Shown in pieces: positions 36,047-45,082 of a stretch of DNA of 47,775 nucleotides. The notes under the pieces were generated by a model. The model did not search any database and had not been told where the DNA came from. It was given only the letters and a program-made list of their open reading frames with translations. The DNA is from an uncultured bacterium (GTDB lineage Bacteria; Auribacterota; Erginobacteria; Erginobacterales; Erginobacteraceae). Both the position numbers and the translations under genes were made by a program. The stretch lies in assembly GCA_937885075.1 (NCBI GenBank), contig CAKZYZ010000354.1, positions 1-47,775 on the forward strand, read 5' to 3'. Numbering within the stretch: position 1 is the stretch's first letter; each line of letters starts with the position of its first letter.

Positions 36047-38137
36047 CTAATTTAAAAATAATGTCACCGCCCGCCTGCGGTTGAATTTGTCCTTGTACTC
36101 CTCAAGCCTCCCCCGTCCGAATCTCTCCCGGAGTTGCTCCAGATCGGAGCGGGATACTTTCCCGGAGGCGCAGACCAGGGCGGCCGGCAGTCGGGATGAG
36201 ATATCTTCCCATTTTAAGTTCCTTATCTGTTCGGGGGTGACATACTTGAACCCCCTGCTCCCGCGTCCCCTGGTTTCGTAAAGAATGAAGCTGAGTGTTT
36301 TGCGGCTCAGATCATTGATCGGGACCAGGTAGAGATAGTAATCTTTGATCAGGTCTTTGGCGTACTCATCATAGAACCTCTCTTCTTCCCAGCGCCCAGC
36401 CGGTTCGCTACTGTTAAAATATACCCGCGAGTTATCCGCTCCCACCGTGAGGAGGACCGCGATAATCGGTACCGCCGCCAGACCGGTCCCGATCCTCCCC
36501 CCTAGTCTCCCGGATTGTCTTAAGAGTTGCGAGAGCGGAATTGCCGCCAGACAATAGATAAAAGGCCAGGAAACCATCAACCGCCGGACCATAACCGGGG
36601 GGCGGGAGAGGAGATTGGGGATTAAGAAAGCGGCGGCAAAGAAGAGGAGGAGGCGGTAGTTCGCCTTTTTGATTCGGGAGAGGCTGAAGGCAATTCCCAG
36701 AAGAAATAGCGGAGGGATGAGCGGATTGAAATAGAGATTACCCCGGGGCCAGGGGTCGTAGTTGAACTTTCGATCGACAAAGAAGCTATAGATAAGTTTC
36801 TCCAGATTCTCCTGAACCAGGGGAATCCCGCGGATATAATCGGCTTCCGGAGTGTACCGGTGTCCCTGGGTCCGGTGCCAGACCGACTCATATCCGGCAA
36901 ACTTCGGCGCCATTACGTCCCAGGCGGGGATATTGAGCGTGGTCATCAGGATGATCACCGTGAGAACCAGTATAATAATTCCTATCAGGTTCTGCCGGAA
37001 CCATCTCCGTTTAAATATGCTGTAACAGATGATCACAACCGCGGCGAGGAGAACTGGATATTTAGCCGGGGAATAAAAATATCCCGCGAAAGAGACGGAT
37101 ATTCCCAGCAGAAGATAAGAGATAAGTTTACCACGGAGGAGAGCGCGGAGCAGAAGATAGACCACCAGGAGGCTTATCGCCTGGGTGGATATCAGGAGTA
37201 GTCCGGTCCGGCTGTAGTTAATATGGAGAGGGGATACTGCCAGGAGAAAGACTGTAATCAGTGCTAATCTTCGGCTGAAGAGAGTCGATACGATTCCGTA
37301 GGTGAGAAGGAGCGCGAAGATCCCCCAGGTCACCGCGACCATCTTTAAGGTAATCAGGGTTGCCCCGAATAGCTGAAAGAATAGAGCCGTATAATAGACA
37401 TAGACCGGGGAATAGTTTAGATGTCCCAACCCTCTCCAGATGGTTGATCTCCAGAGGTTGACATTGTGATGTCCGGAGAGAACCGAGAGCGCCTCCCGTC
37501 CGTAATCGGATTCGTAGTGGTCGAAACGATAGGATATCTCTCCCAGTTGATAGCTTCTCAGAAAGAATCCCAGGAGAATAATCAGAGCGAGGATGATGGC
37601 CGCGGTCATCCAATTAAGCTGGGCAAATTTTGTCTTTCTGCCGATCAGTCCGCTACTCCAGCCATAGAGGAAGGAGATTCCCAGAAAGAAGTAGGCCTGT
37701 CCCATCACCCCATGGCTGAGGGATAACCCTCCTAATAAGGCGGTTCCCAGGGAGAAGAGGAGGAGTATCAGAGGGTAGGATTCTTTTTTCTTGAAGATGG
37801 TTGTAAAAAGGGTGGTAACCAGAATCAGGGAGAGGAAGATGATGGTTATGACCCGGGAGTGGAGCGGGAGCCATCCGGAGAGAAGGCGACCCAGGGCAAT
37901 GGCGGGAACTATTAGGGATCCCATCACTTTTTCCGCCGGGAAAGTGAAAACTCCGGTAACGGAACCCATCAGGAGCAGTATAATCAGACCGGTCAGGAGA
38001 AAAATAATGCTCCGAACCAGATTTTTTCGATACCGCTCCGCCCGGAAGAACCCCTTCAGATGCAGTCCGAGCAAGATAAATATCACCCCGCCCGCGATGA
38101 GAATATAACGGACTATGGTGGGTAGTATGCCAATCAT
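36047..38137 (-). CDS. Large GT39-like membrane glycosyltransferase (paralogue C)
   Basis: The 696-residue protein repeats the layout of paralogues A and B: N-terminal helices to about residue 170, then a GT-C core opening LGFFLRSYQLGEISYRFDHYESDYGREALSV, followed by SPVYVYYTALFFQLFG and TLITLKMVAVTWG. The C-terminal soluble part is about 110 residues and basic. All three minus-strand paralogues have YE where GT39 enzymes usually show an acidic pair. Tandem duplication within this locus is the simplest explanation. Substrate unknown. Confidence 0.75.
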   Translation of the reverse strand: MIGILPTIVRYILIAGGVIFILLGLHLKGFFRAERYRKNLVRSIIFLLTGLIILLLMGSVTGVFTFPAEKVMGSLIVPAIALGRLLSGWLPLHSRVITIIFLSLILVTTLFTTIFKKKESYPLILLLFSLGTALLGGLSLSHGVMGQAYFFLGISFLYGWSSGLIGRKTKFAQLNWMTAAIILALIILLGFFLRSYQLGEISYRFDHYESDYGREALSVLSGHHNVNLWRSTIWRGLGHLNYSPVYVYYTALFFQLFGATLITLKMVAVTWGIFALLLTYGIVSTLFSRRLALITVFLLAVSPLHINYSRTGLLLISTQAISLLVVYLLLRALLRGKLISYLLLGISVSFAGYFYSPAKYPVLLAAVVIICYSIFKRRWFRQNLIGIIILVLTVIILMTTLNIPAWDVMAPKFAGYESVWHRTQGHRYTPEADYIRGIPLVQENLEKLIYSFFVDRKFNYDPWPRGNLYFNPLIPPLFLLGIAFSLSRIKKANYRLLLFFAAAFLIPNLLSRPPVMVRRLMVSWPFIYCLAAIPLSQLLRQSGRLGGRIGTGLAAVPIIAVLLTVGADNSRVYFNSSEPAGRWEEERFYDEYAKDLIKDYYLYLVPINDLSRKTLSFILYETRGRGSRGFKYVTPEQIRNLKWEDISSRLPAALVCASGKVSRSDLEQLRERFGRGRLEEYKDKFNRRRAVTLFLN

Positions 38138-38232
38138 AATGCCCTTATCGTTGCCTGTTTAACTTTGGTCATTTTTCGGAGACACAAATCTACTTCTGAT
38201 ATTTCCCTATAATGATGGCCAATGCTTGCAAG

Positions 38233-38261
38233 ATCTTATTTTTGCGCAGCAAAAATAAGAT
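38233..38261. repeat. ATCTTATTTTT palindrome, copy 3
   Basis: A perfect 13-bp stem, ATCTTATTTTTGC with its complement and a GCA loop, overlaps the last codons and the TAA stop of the minus-strand gene at 38236. It may act as that gene's terminator or be an inserted repeat that supplied the stop codon. Confidence 0.7.
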
Positions 38262-38928
38262 TGGTGAAAGCCGGACCGGCGGAACGGGAGTTCTTTCCGT
38301 CGATGATATAGAAGAATCGCCCCTCCAGGGGGAAATTTTCCCGGGGCCATTCTCCGTTCCCCCGGAAAGTGACGGTATTGTTATCAGACGGCCAGCTACT
38401 CCCGACAAATAAACTCTTTTCACCGGTTGAAAATGTAAATGAACTCCATGCCCCGGCTTTTTCTCCGGTAAGAAATTTAGACTCAGCGATTTTTTTATCC
38501 GGTTTCCCGTCGCCATTGGTATCGGCATAAGCGATGATATTAAATCCTCCCTCATCTCCCGCCGCGCCATGAGCCATCTCCACCGTAATCTCTTCCCCGG
38601 ATAGATATTCCGGCTTTACGGCCCAGACCCAGTGCCGGTAACTTTCCCCGGGACGATAGACGGATGTGGTCAGCATCTTACCGTCATTCTGAATATTTCT
38701 AAGTTGTTTGGGAGGGTGGGATCTTTGAGGAGGCGGCATCCTTTCCGACTCTCCTTTCTTTGCCGGGGAAGATTCTCCCCGAAAGAATGACTGGATAGAA
38801 CTGATGAAAGGATAGGGGGCATTTTGAGGGAATACCGGACTGATACAGTCATAGATTACCCCCAGAAATATAAGTACCCCCAGCCAGATAAGAACCGTCC
38901 CCGCGAATTCACGATTGAAGATCTTCAT
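38236..38928 (-). CDS. Membrane-anchored protein with a shared C-terminal DxNxDGxPD domain
   Basis: The 230-residue protein has one N-terminal membrane helix (about 9-29), a Pro/Ser-rich linker (about 50-80) and a C-terminal domain at about 99-230. The domain carries HWVWAVKPEYLSGEEITVEM, DTNGDGKPD at 136-144, WSSFTFSTGEKSLFVGSSW and a FTNLIF end. The same domain ends the two plus-strand proteins at 39225 and 41524. DxNxDGxPD resembles a calcium-binding loop, and the rest looks like a beta-sandwich. It would sit outside the inner membrane. I do not recognise the domain. The gene is divergent from 39225, with a 26-bp perfect palindrome between them. Confidence 0.75.
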   Translation of the reverse strand: MKIFNREFAGTVLIWLGVLIFLGVIYDCISPVFPQNAPYPFISSIQSFFRGESSPAKKGESERMPPPQRSHPPKQLRNIQNDGKMLTTSVYRPGESYRHWVWAVKPEYLSGEEITVEMAHGAAGDEGGFNIIAYADTNGDGKPDKKIAESKFLTGEKAGAWSSFTFSTGEKSLFVGSSWPSDNNTVTFRGNGEWPRENFPLEGRFFYIIDGKNSRSAGPAFTNLIFAAQK

Positions 38929-38943
38929 TTTATATCTTCTCCC

Positions 38944-38969
38944 TTATTCCGATCTGCAGATCGGAATAA
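38944..38969. promoter_or_regulatory. 26-bp perfect palindrome in a divergent promoter region
   Basis: TTATTCCGATCTG and its exact complement form an uninterrupted 26-bp dyad 16 bases upstream of the minus-strand start codon and 12 bases upstream of a candidate plus-strand -35 box. The position suits an operator for both directions. Confidence 0.55.
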
Positions 38970-38980
38970 TTGTAAAAGAA

Positions 38981-39010
38981 TTGTGATAGATGTAATTAGT
39001 TCAGTATGAT
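38981..39010 (+). promoter_or_regulatory. Candidate sigma70-type promoter
   Basis: TTGTGA (38981-38986), an 18-base spacer and TATGAT (39005-39010) precede the gene at 39225 by about 210 bases. The match is moderate. Confidence 0.4.
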
Positions 39011-39049
39011 ATATAAGTGCTGCTTTCTCCGCAACTATTTTGCGGTCAG

Positions 39050-39190
39050 GAGCTGAAGGCACTGAAAGCTTATATAATTCTTGTAAGCTTTCAGTGAACC
39101 TGTTCCCCCGTGCTCGTAGAGGCGACCTTCAGGTCGCCACTAATGGCAGCCTAAAGGCAGCCGCTACGAGAGAATGTGGTCTACTGAAAG
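39050..39190. repeat. Leader with three palindromes
   Basis: CTGAAAGCTTA and TAAGCTTTCAG form a hairpin at about 39064-39096. CTCGTAG and CTACGAG (about 39114-39171) enclose a perfect GGCGACCTTCAGGTCGCC palindrome and a GGCAGCCTAAAGGCAGCC repeat. A further CTACTGAAAGTTTTC word follows. No gene is present. Confidence 0.6.
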
Positions 39191-39224
39191 TTTTCTAATT
39201 TTTACGGAGTAATAATTACCGCGT

Positions 39225-41300
39225 ATGATATATAATCGCAAGATAGAGATAACGCTCTTCCTGGTCTTATTTCTCAGTTTCTCCTACTTCTATCAAGGCG
39301 GCGGCGCCAATCAGAATGCCCGCCTGGGACAGATGCGGGCGGTGGTGGAGAAAGGGCAGCTTCATTATCGGGGCATTCGTGTTCCGACTCACGATGTAGT
39401 TACCCGGAACGGTAAGGTCTATCCCAATAAGGCTCCGGGGATCAGTCTGAGCGGTGTCGCTCCCTATTTTCTGATCTCTCGACTCAAAGGGATAATTATC
39501 GAACTTTCTTCGGAAGACTTCTATCACCTCTTCTCCTGTTATCTCATTACGGTTCTTCTGGTGGGTCTCCCCTGCGCCCTGGGCGGGGTAATTTTCTTCC
39601 GATTGCTGGGTCTTTTTCATCCCGCGGCTATTCCGCGTCTGATATGTACTCTGGCGCTCTTTTTAGGGACCCCCGCCTTTGCTTACTCGACCGTGCTCTA
39701 TGGCCATATGGTCAGTTCTGTCCTGACAATGGTTGGATTCTATCTCCTCTATAAGTATCTCATCCTGGGACCTGATTCCCCCCGTGCCGGCTGGTATATC
39801 TTCCTGGCCGGACTGGCCTCAGGCTGGGCGGTGGTGACCGAGTACCCGACTGCTCTGATCGTCACGGTCCTGGCTCTCTATTGTTTTATCCACGCTATCT
39901 TTCGGAACGGAATTCGTTCATTCCGGTTCGGTTATTTCATACTCGGTCTGATCATCCCGGCGGGAGTGATGATGGGGTATAACTACCTGGTCTTTGACAA
40001 TCCTCTCTATGTCGCCTATTTTGATAAGACGGCCGCGCCCCATAAAGCCTACCAGCAGGGAGGGGTGCTGGGGTTAAATATCCATGCCCGGCAGTTTCTC
40101 AAGGCTCTCTATCAGACTTCCTTCGGCCCATTTCGCGGATTTTTTCACCTCTCTCCTTTTCTGATCTTAATCGCGCCCGGGATCTTCTACTTCGCTCGAA
40201 AGAAAGGGAAGCGAGCCCTCCTTATTACTCTCTGGATTCTTGTGTCCGCGTATTTCTTTATTAACAGTATATATCCATATTGGTATGGGGGAAAAGCCCT
40301 GGGTGCCCGTCACGCGATGGAGATCCTGCCCTATCTTGTTCTGCTGGCGTTCTTCTTCATCGTCCGGTTTCCCCGGCTTTCCGCGGTGCTGGCGGCGGTA
40401 TCGATCTTCTTCATGCTGACGGCTGTCTCGGTCCGGCCGGAAGAGTACGCCGCCCATCCCTTCCGGGATCTATATTTTTATGCTTTTTTCAACGGGGATC
40501 TCTCCCTTAACCATGAGACCACATTCCAGACCAACGCGGTTATCAGCAGTTCATACAATGCCTTTAATCTGGGAGAAGTGGCCGGGATGAAGGGACAGCT
40601 CAGTCTCATACCACTATATTTAATCTGGCTGATAGGAGGTGTATTTATGTTTAATTACAGCAGAAAAGAAGATAATAACCGGGTAACCGGACCAGCCGGA
40701 GGAACTTCTCCGGGGCTGCAGAAAGTCCTGATCGGTCTTCTTATAGCGGTCCTGATCGTCGGGGTGTTGAACCTCCTTTACCAGCTTCAGCTCAAATCGT
40801 ATCTGGAGGAGATGTCCGGCGCGGGCGAGTTCCGGGTCAGCTCCGCCCAGGCGCCGCCCTCACGGGTCCAGGCCCGGACCTCACCCGGCCATCGGATACA
40901 GATCTGGGAAGTAACAAAGCCCTATTCCGCCGGGGAGGTTCTCAAGGTGAAGGTCCAGCACGCCGATTCCGGCAAAGAGGGGGGATTTTACATAGTGGCT
41001 TACGGGGATAAGAATAATGACGGAAAGCCGGATATAGAATTGGGAAAATCTCCCTTTCTCACCGCCCGGTCGGCCGGGGATTGGAGTTACTGGACGGTCA
41101 GCGCTCCGGAGGGGCGTATATTTGTCGGTGATACCTGGAATGAAGGCGCCCGGGTCTTCTTTGATCGGAAAGGCTGGTCCGGCAAGGATTTCTCTTCCAC
41201 CATGTATTATTCCACCAGCGGAGCCCCCATCCTCTCCACCGGGCCACGCTCGACCAATATGGCAGTGGAGGTTGTTGAGGAAGAAGAGGTGTCGGAATAA
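39225..41300 (+). CDS. Multi-pass GT-C-like membrane protein with C-terminal DxNxDGxPD domain
   Basis: The 691-residue protein has about ten membrane segments (to about residue 480). Its first loop carries GGGANQNARLGQMRAVVEKG and NGKVYPNKAPGISL, a pattern I associate with a group of putative membrane glycosyltransferases. A further helix at about 503-523 leads to a C-terminal domain at 558-691 with IQIWEV, EGGFYIVAYGD, DKNNDGKPD (595-603), WSYWTVSAPEGRIFVGDTW and MYYSTSG. That domain is shared with the proteins at 38236 and 41524. The sugar donor and acceptor are unknown. The start ATG follows TTTTTACGGAGTAATAA. Confidence 0.7.
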   Translation: MIYNRKIEITLFLVLFLSFSYFYQGGGANQNARLGQMRAVVEKGQLHYRGIRVPTHDVVTRNGKVYPNKAPGISLSGVAPYFLISRLKGIIIELSSEDFYHLFSCYLITVLLVGLPCALGGVIFFRLLGLFHPAAIPRLICTLALFLGTPAFAYSTVLYGHMVSSVLTMVGFYLLYKYLILGPDSPRAGWYIFLAGLASGWAVVTEYPTALIVTVLALYCFIHAIFRNGIRSFRFGYFILGLIIPAGVMMGYNYLVFDNPLYVAYFDKTAAPHKAYQQGGVLGLNIHARQFLKALYQTSFGPFRGFFHLSPFLILIAPGIFYFARKKGKRALLITLWILVSAYFFINSIYPYWYGGKALGARHAMEILPYLVLLAFFFIVRFPRLSAVLAAVSIFFMLTAVSVRPEEYAAHPFRDLYFYAFFNGDLSLNHETTFQTNAVISSSYNAFNLGEVAGMKGQLSLIPLYLIWLIGGVFMFNYSRKEDNNRVTGPAGGTSPGLQKVLIGLLIAVLIVGVLNLLYQLQLKSYLEEMSGAGEFRVSSAQAPPSRVQARTSPGHRIQIWEVTKPYSAGEVLKVKVQHADSGKEGGFYIVAYGDKNNDGKPDIELGKSPFLTARSAGDWSYWTVSAPEGRIFVGDTWNEGARVFFDRKGWSGKDFSSTMYYSTSGAPILSTGPRSTNMAVEVVEEEEVSE

Positions 41301-41344
41301 TATATTCATTTGCAAAAGGATTAAAAATTTTTTAAAGGGACTGA

Positions 41345-41510
41345 GGCGATAAAAAAAACGAATATCGAACCGCAGAATATCCAATATCGAATGTCGAAGT
41401 AAAAAAGCCAAGACAAAAGGCAACTTCGATATTCGGAGTTCGGTGTTCGATGTTCGATATTCTCTTTTTAATTCGCGAAGATTCGCGAGATTCGCGGTTT
41501 AATTAATTGC
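41345..41510. repeat. Inverted TCGAATATTC-type repeat and CGCGAGATTCGCGG word
   Basis: AACGAATATCGAACC...AATATCGAATGTCGAAGT (about 41359-41400) faces ACTTCGATATTCGGAG...GTTCGATATTC (about 41423-41462) as an imperfect long stem. TTCGCGAAGATTCGCGAGAT at 41471-41490 repeats words at 5405 and, inverted, at 33079. The gap of 223 bases has no gene. Confidence 0.65.
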
Positions 41511-41523
41511 GAAGCCAAGTTGT

Positions 41524-43719
41524 ATGAAAAAGTGGGTTTTTATAATATTTGCCGTAAACCTGATCATACGGCTATTTCTGATAAACTGGCACCCCGCCAT
41601 CTATACCGATAGCGTTCTCTATATGGGCGCGCTTGACCGGATTCGGGGGACCATTATTCTCCCGGCCTATCCCTATGCCATTGTCCTCCTCCGTAATATA
41701 TTCACTGATCCCGTTACCTCCGGGCGGCTGGTATCAATCCTGTCCGCCGCTCTCACGGTCTTCCCGATCTACGGACTGACCCGAATAATCTACCGGAAGC
41801 GTGCCGCCCTCTTTACCATCCTGCTCTATTCGGTCTCTCCCCTGATCTTCCGCTGGTCGCTCCGGATTTTTCCTCACAGCCTCTACGCTCTCTTTGTTCT
41901 TCTCTTCCTCTACGGGATATTTAAGTATATGGAGAGCGCTCGAGCCCTCTATTTAGCCGGAGGAATCTTTATGGGCGGTCTGGCCGTTCTGACCTACCCG
42001 ACCGGCCTGGTCCTGGTACCGGTCGCGGTGGTGGCCTTAGCCGGATACTTTGCCGGGATTGAATACCGGGAGAAGAGGATAAAGTTTACTCTCCTGGTCT
42101 TTATCGCCGGGTCTGTAATCCTGTCGATAGTCTGTTATATGGCAGCTCCTTTTCGGAATCTGATTGAGATATCTCTCTCGCGGGTCCTGAGCTTCTTTCC
42201 TGTTAAGATCCCTCCGGGATCACTCCTCTGGCAGCTTCTCTTTATCTGGGCCTGCTGGCTTTTTATCTCTCTGCTTATCGGGTTCTTCCTTCCGGGACCG
42301 GAACGGAAGTCAGGATGGTGGTACAAGAGGCCCTTAGTCTTCCTGCTCCTGATCTTATCATTCGGGAGTTTTGTCTTCCTCCATATCTGGCAGCATTACC
42401 TGGCTCGCAGCAACTGGTATCAGACCGGGATGCTGACATCTTACCGTTCTCTGGCCGGGCGCTGGGAGTCCTGGCTGACCCATTATATCTATTCATACCC
42501 CTATGTTCTCTTCTATCCGGTCGCGTTAGCCGCGCTTCTTGGTTTGATAGTTACTCTTATCAGATCCCGAAGATTGTTGCGGCGATGGATCTGGCTGGCA
42601 TTTTTCGGATATTTTCTGGTCGGGACCTTCTACGCCCTGGTGGTAAATAAATGGTGGACTCCAAGATATCAATATACATTGGTAGTTCTGGCCCTGGTCC
42701 CGGCCGGATATGGGTTGAGCTGGCTCTGGGGATGGAAGAAGATGAAATGGATAGGCAAGTTGGCTCTCTTTATCTGTTTAGCCGGGAGCCTCACCTTTAC
42801 CGTCTTCACCATCTACTGGTCACGGGATAGTTTTGCCGATATCAGCCGGAGTTCGCTCTACCTGAAAGATCATTATCTCGATCGGCGGATATTTACCGAT
42901 GAACTCCAGAAAGTTGGTTTTTTTGCTCAACGGCCGCTTAGAGGCTATACCCGCCGCTCAAGTTCAACAATGCGGAAGGGCGATATTCTGGTTCTCCACG
43001 GCTGGCATACCAACCTCCGGACTGAGTACGCTTACCTGAACCGGATCTATGAGATGAAAGTGCTGAAAAAGTTCCCGGTTGATATCATCCCGTTGATGGC
43101 GGATGATATCGTGGATTGGGCCGGGAAGAGACTCCGCCGCCGTGCCAACGCCCCGGTGGTCTGGGATGAGAGATTTGAGAAACAGCATATCGAGAGCTGG
43201 ATAATAGATATCAAAGAACGGCGTGATGGTGACGATGACTCTTTCCGCCCGGGAGAGCAGGTTAATCAGAGATTCGGACCAACTCTTCCCGGGACCGAGT
43301 ACGCCGACTATTACGATATCGGTATCTGGGAAGTTACCCGGAAAGTTAAAAAGGGGGAGAAAGTGGTACTGGAGATCGCCCATGCCCGGGGAGGACCCGA
43401 AGGAGCTTTCCGGATGGAAGTTTTTTCCGACAGTGACGGTGACGGGCTTCCGGATAAGAGGGTAACCCGCTCCTCCCGTTTAGAAAAAGCGAAGGAAGGA
43501 GAATGGAGCCGATGGGAGTTCGTCGCCCCCGGAGGGAAGATATTTGTCGGCAGCAGCTGGGAGTTGGGCTCCTGGGTTTATCACATCAAACCTCAGCGGT
43601 CTGGCGGCGATCTGGGTGAAGTGATGTATTACTCCCGCGGCGGCCCCCCCAGTCATAAAGCCGATCGGATCGGGAAGGTAAAGATCTCCTTCCCCGGCGG
43701 TAAAGTAAGTAGTCAGTAA
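41524..43719 (+). CDS. GT39-like membrane glycosyltransferase with C-terminal DxNxDGxPD domain
   Basis: The 731-residue protein starts with a helix, then the loop INWHPAIYTDSVLYMGALDRI with an acidic residue in the GT-C catalytic position, and about eleven membrane segments to about residue 435. A soluble linker follows. Residues 599-731 form the domain shared with 38236 and 39225: IGIWEV, EIAHARGGPEGAFRMEVF, DSDGDGLPD (636-644), WSRWEFVAPGGKIFVGSSW and VMYYSRGG. The last residues (KVSSQ) come from an AGTAAGTAGTCAGTAAG repeat that also supplies the stop codon. It lies 223 bases after the other two-part protein in the same direction. Confidence 0.78.
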   Translation: MKKWVFIIFAVNLIIRLFLINWHPAIYTDSVLYMGALDRIRGTIILPAYPYAIVLLRNIFTDPVTSGRLVSILSAALTVFPIYGLTRIIYRKRAALFTILLYSVSPLIFRWSLRIFPHSLYALFVLLFLYGIFKYMESARALYLAGGIFMGGLAVLTYPTGLVLVPVAVVALAGYFAGIEYREKRIKFTLLVFIAGSVILSIVCYMAAPFRNLIEISLSRVLSFFPVKIPPGSLLWQLLFIWACWLFISLLIGFFLPGPERKSGWWYKRPLVFLLLILSFGSFVFLHIWQHYLARSNWYQTGMLTSYRSLAGRWESWLTHYIYSYPYVLFYPVALAALLGLIVTLIRSRRLLRRWIWLAFFGYFLVGTFYALVVNKWWTPRYQYTLVVLALVPAGYGLSWLWGWKKMKWIGKLALFICLAGSLTFTVFTIYWSRDSFADISRSSLYLKDHYLDRRIFTDELQKVGFFAQRPLRGYTRRSSSTMRKGDILVLHGWHTNLRTEYAYLNRIYEMKVLKKFPVDIIPLMADDIVDWAGKRLRRRANAPVVWDERFEKQHIESWIIDIKERRDGDDDSFRPGEQVNQRFGPTLPGTEYADYYDIGIWEVTRKVKKGEKVVLEIAHARGGPEGAFRMEVFSDSDGDGLPDKRVTRSSRLEKAKEGEWSRWEFVAPGGKIFVGSSWELGSWVYHIKPQRSGGDLGEVMYYSRGGPPSHKADRIGKVKISFPGGKVSSQ

Positions 43720-43847
43720 GTAAGTGGTAATCAGTAGCCAGTTGGCTTCGATTGTCCCTGCTCCTGAATAGATTTGAAATAAATTCGGGTTATGCTAAAG
43801 TAATTTAATAGATATTGCATTATATGAAGATTTTAATTTTTCCAAAT

Positions 43848-43884
43848 GGCGTTAGCTTCAGTGTTTTTCCACTAAGTTAGCGCC
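43848..43884. repeat. Hairpin with GCGCTAAC word before the epimerase
   Basis: GGCGTTAGCTTCAGTG pairs imperfectly with CACTAAGTTAGCGCC around a T-rich loop. The adjoining AGCGCCGAAGGCGATAAC is the inverse of the word at 5948. It lies just before the ATG at 43899. Confidence 0.5.
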
Positions 43885-43898
43885 GAAGGCGATAACTT

Positions 43899-44861
43899 AT
43901 GATTAAAAGCAAAAAAATCCTTCTCACCGGCGGGGCTGGATTTATCGGTACTCATCTATGCCGTATCCTTTCGGATGAGAATGAAGTGGTGATTTATGAT
44001 AACCAGCATCGTGACGCGATTCACCTGACCGATCTCCCCGATCATCCTCATGTCTCTTTCATTAAGGGTGATGTTCTGGATGCCGCCGGTGTGGCTGAAG
44101 CAATGGCCGGATGCCAGATGGTTATTCACCTGGCCGCGATTGCCGGGATCGATACGGTCAATAAACGACCTACCGTAACGATGAAAGTGAATATGACCGG
44201 GACCCAGAATGTGCTGGAGGCGGCGGTTAAAGAGGGTGTGGAGCGCTTGATCGACTTCTCCACCAGCGAGGTTTATGGCTCCTTTGTCTACAATGCCGAT
44301 GAAGGGGACTCCACCATTCATGGCCGGGTCGGGGTCCTCCGCTGGATATACGCGGTCAGTAAGCTGGCCGCGGAACATATGACCCATTGCTATCATGTAG
44401 AGTACGGTCTTCCGGCAGTTACCATCCGACCGTTCAACATATATGGCCCTTATCAGGTAGGGGAGGGGGCAATCCAGAAATTTGTTATGGCTGCTCTCAA
44501 TAATGAACCGCTCTTTATCAATGGAGACGGATCCCAGATCCGCGCTTGGTGTTATATCGATGATTTTGTCCGGGGGGCTCTTCTCTGTCTGGAAAATGAT
44601 TCGGCGGTGGGAGAGGTATTCAATATCGGCAACCATAGCGCGGCGGTTACCATCCGCGATCTGGCGGAGAAGATCATTCGTCTCTCCGGTTCATCATCAA
44701 AACTCCAATTTCGGGATGCCCTGGGCGCCGATGTAGCCCTCCGTATCCCCAGCACGAAAAAGGCCGCCAATCTGCTGGGATTTGAAGCTTCGGTAATGCT
44801 GGAGGAAGGACTGAAGCGGAGTATTGAATGGTATGGGAGAAGAAAAGATAGTAAGCAGTAA
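43899..44861 (+). CDS. NAD-dependent epimerase/dehydratase (extended SDR)
   Basis: The 320-residue protein has the NAD-binding TGGAGFIGTH at 10-19, STSEVYG at 121-127, the catalytic pair Tyr151/Lys155 in YAVSKLAAEH, and RPFNIYGP. The family interconverts or dehydrates nucleotide sugars (UDP-glucose 4-epimerase, GDP-mannose dehydratase and relatives). It fits the neighbouring glycosyltransferases as a donor-sugar supplier. The exact reaction cannot be fixed from motifs. The ribosome site is weak. A run of AAGCAGTAAGCGGTAA words follows the stop codon. Confidence 0.88.
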   Translation: MIKSKKILLTGGAGFIGTHLCRILSDENEVVIYDNQHRDAIHLTDLPDHPHVSFIKGDVLDAAGVAEAMAGCQMVIHLAAIAGIDTVNKRPTVTMKVNMTGTQNVLEAAVKEGVERLIDFSTSEVYGSFVYNADEGDSTIHGRVGVLRWIYAVSKLAAEHMTHCYHVEYGLPAVTIRPFNIYGPYQVGEGAIQKFVMAALNNEPLFINGDGSQIRAWCYIDDFVRGALLCLENDSAVGEVFNIGNHSAAVTIRDLAEKIIRLSGSSSKLQFRDALGADVALRIPSTKKAANLLGFEASVMLEEGLKRSIEWYGRRKDSKQ

Positions 44862-45082
44862 GCGGTAACCGGTAAGCAGTAAGAGTATCCAATAACCAAG
44901 TCGATTTTTAATACCCAACATTGACTTACCATCAACAAATAAATCAGGACTATTAAAATTGGATATAGACGAAGATTAATATTGTTGTTTAATTATGTTA
45001 TAATCATGATAAGATTTATATTTAGTTAGTAAAATATTGATATTAAACGTTGATTTAAAAAAAATATCATCAATTTATTGGC
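44862..45082 (+). promoter_or_regulatory. AT-rich boundary region with candidate promoter
   Basis: After GTAAGCAGTAAGCGGTAACC words (44853-44885), composition changes abruptly to AT-rich. TATAAT at 44999-45004 is a perfect -10 box; the best -35, TTAATA 17 bases upstream, is weak. It would serve the three-gene operon that follows. A lone CAGGACTATT word lies at about 44946-44955. Confidence 0.4.

Noticed and set aside
38946-38967. Internal adapter remnant (AGATCGGAA) in the 26-bp palindrome
   Set aside because: Only nine bases match the adapter and they form half of a perfect palindrome in normal context.
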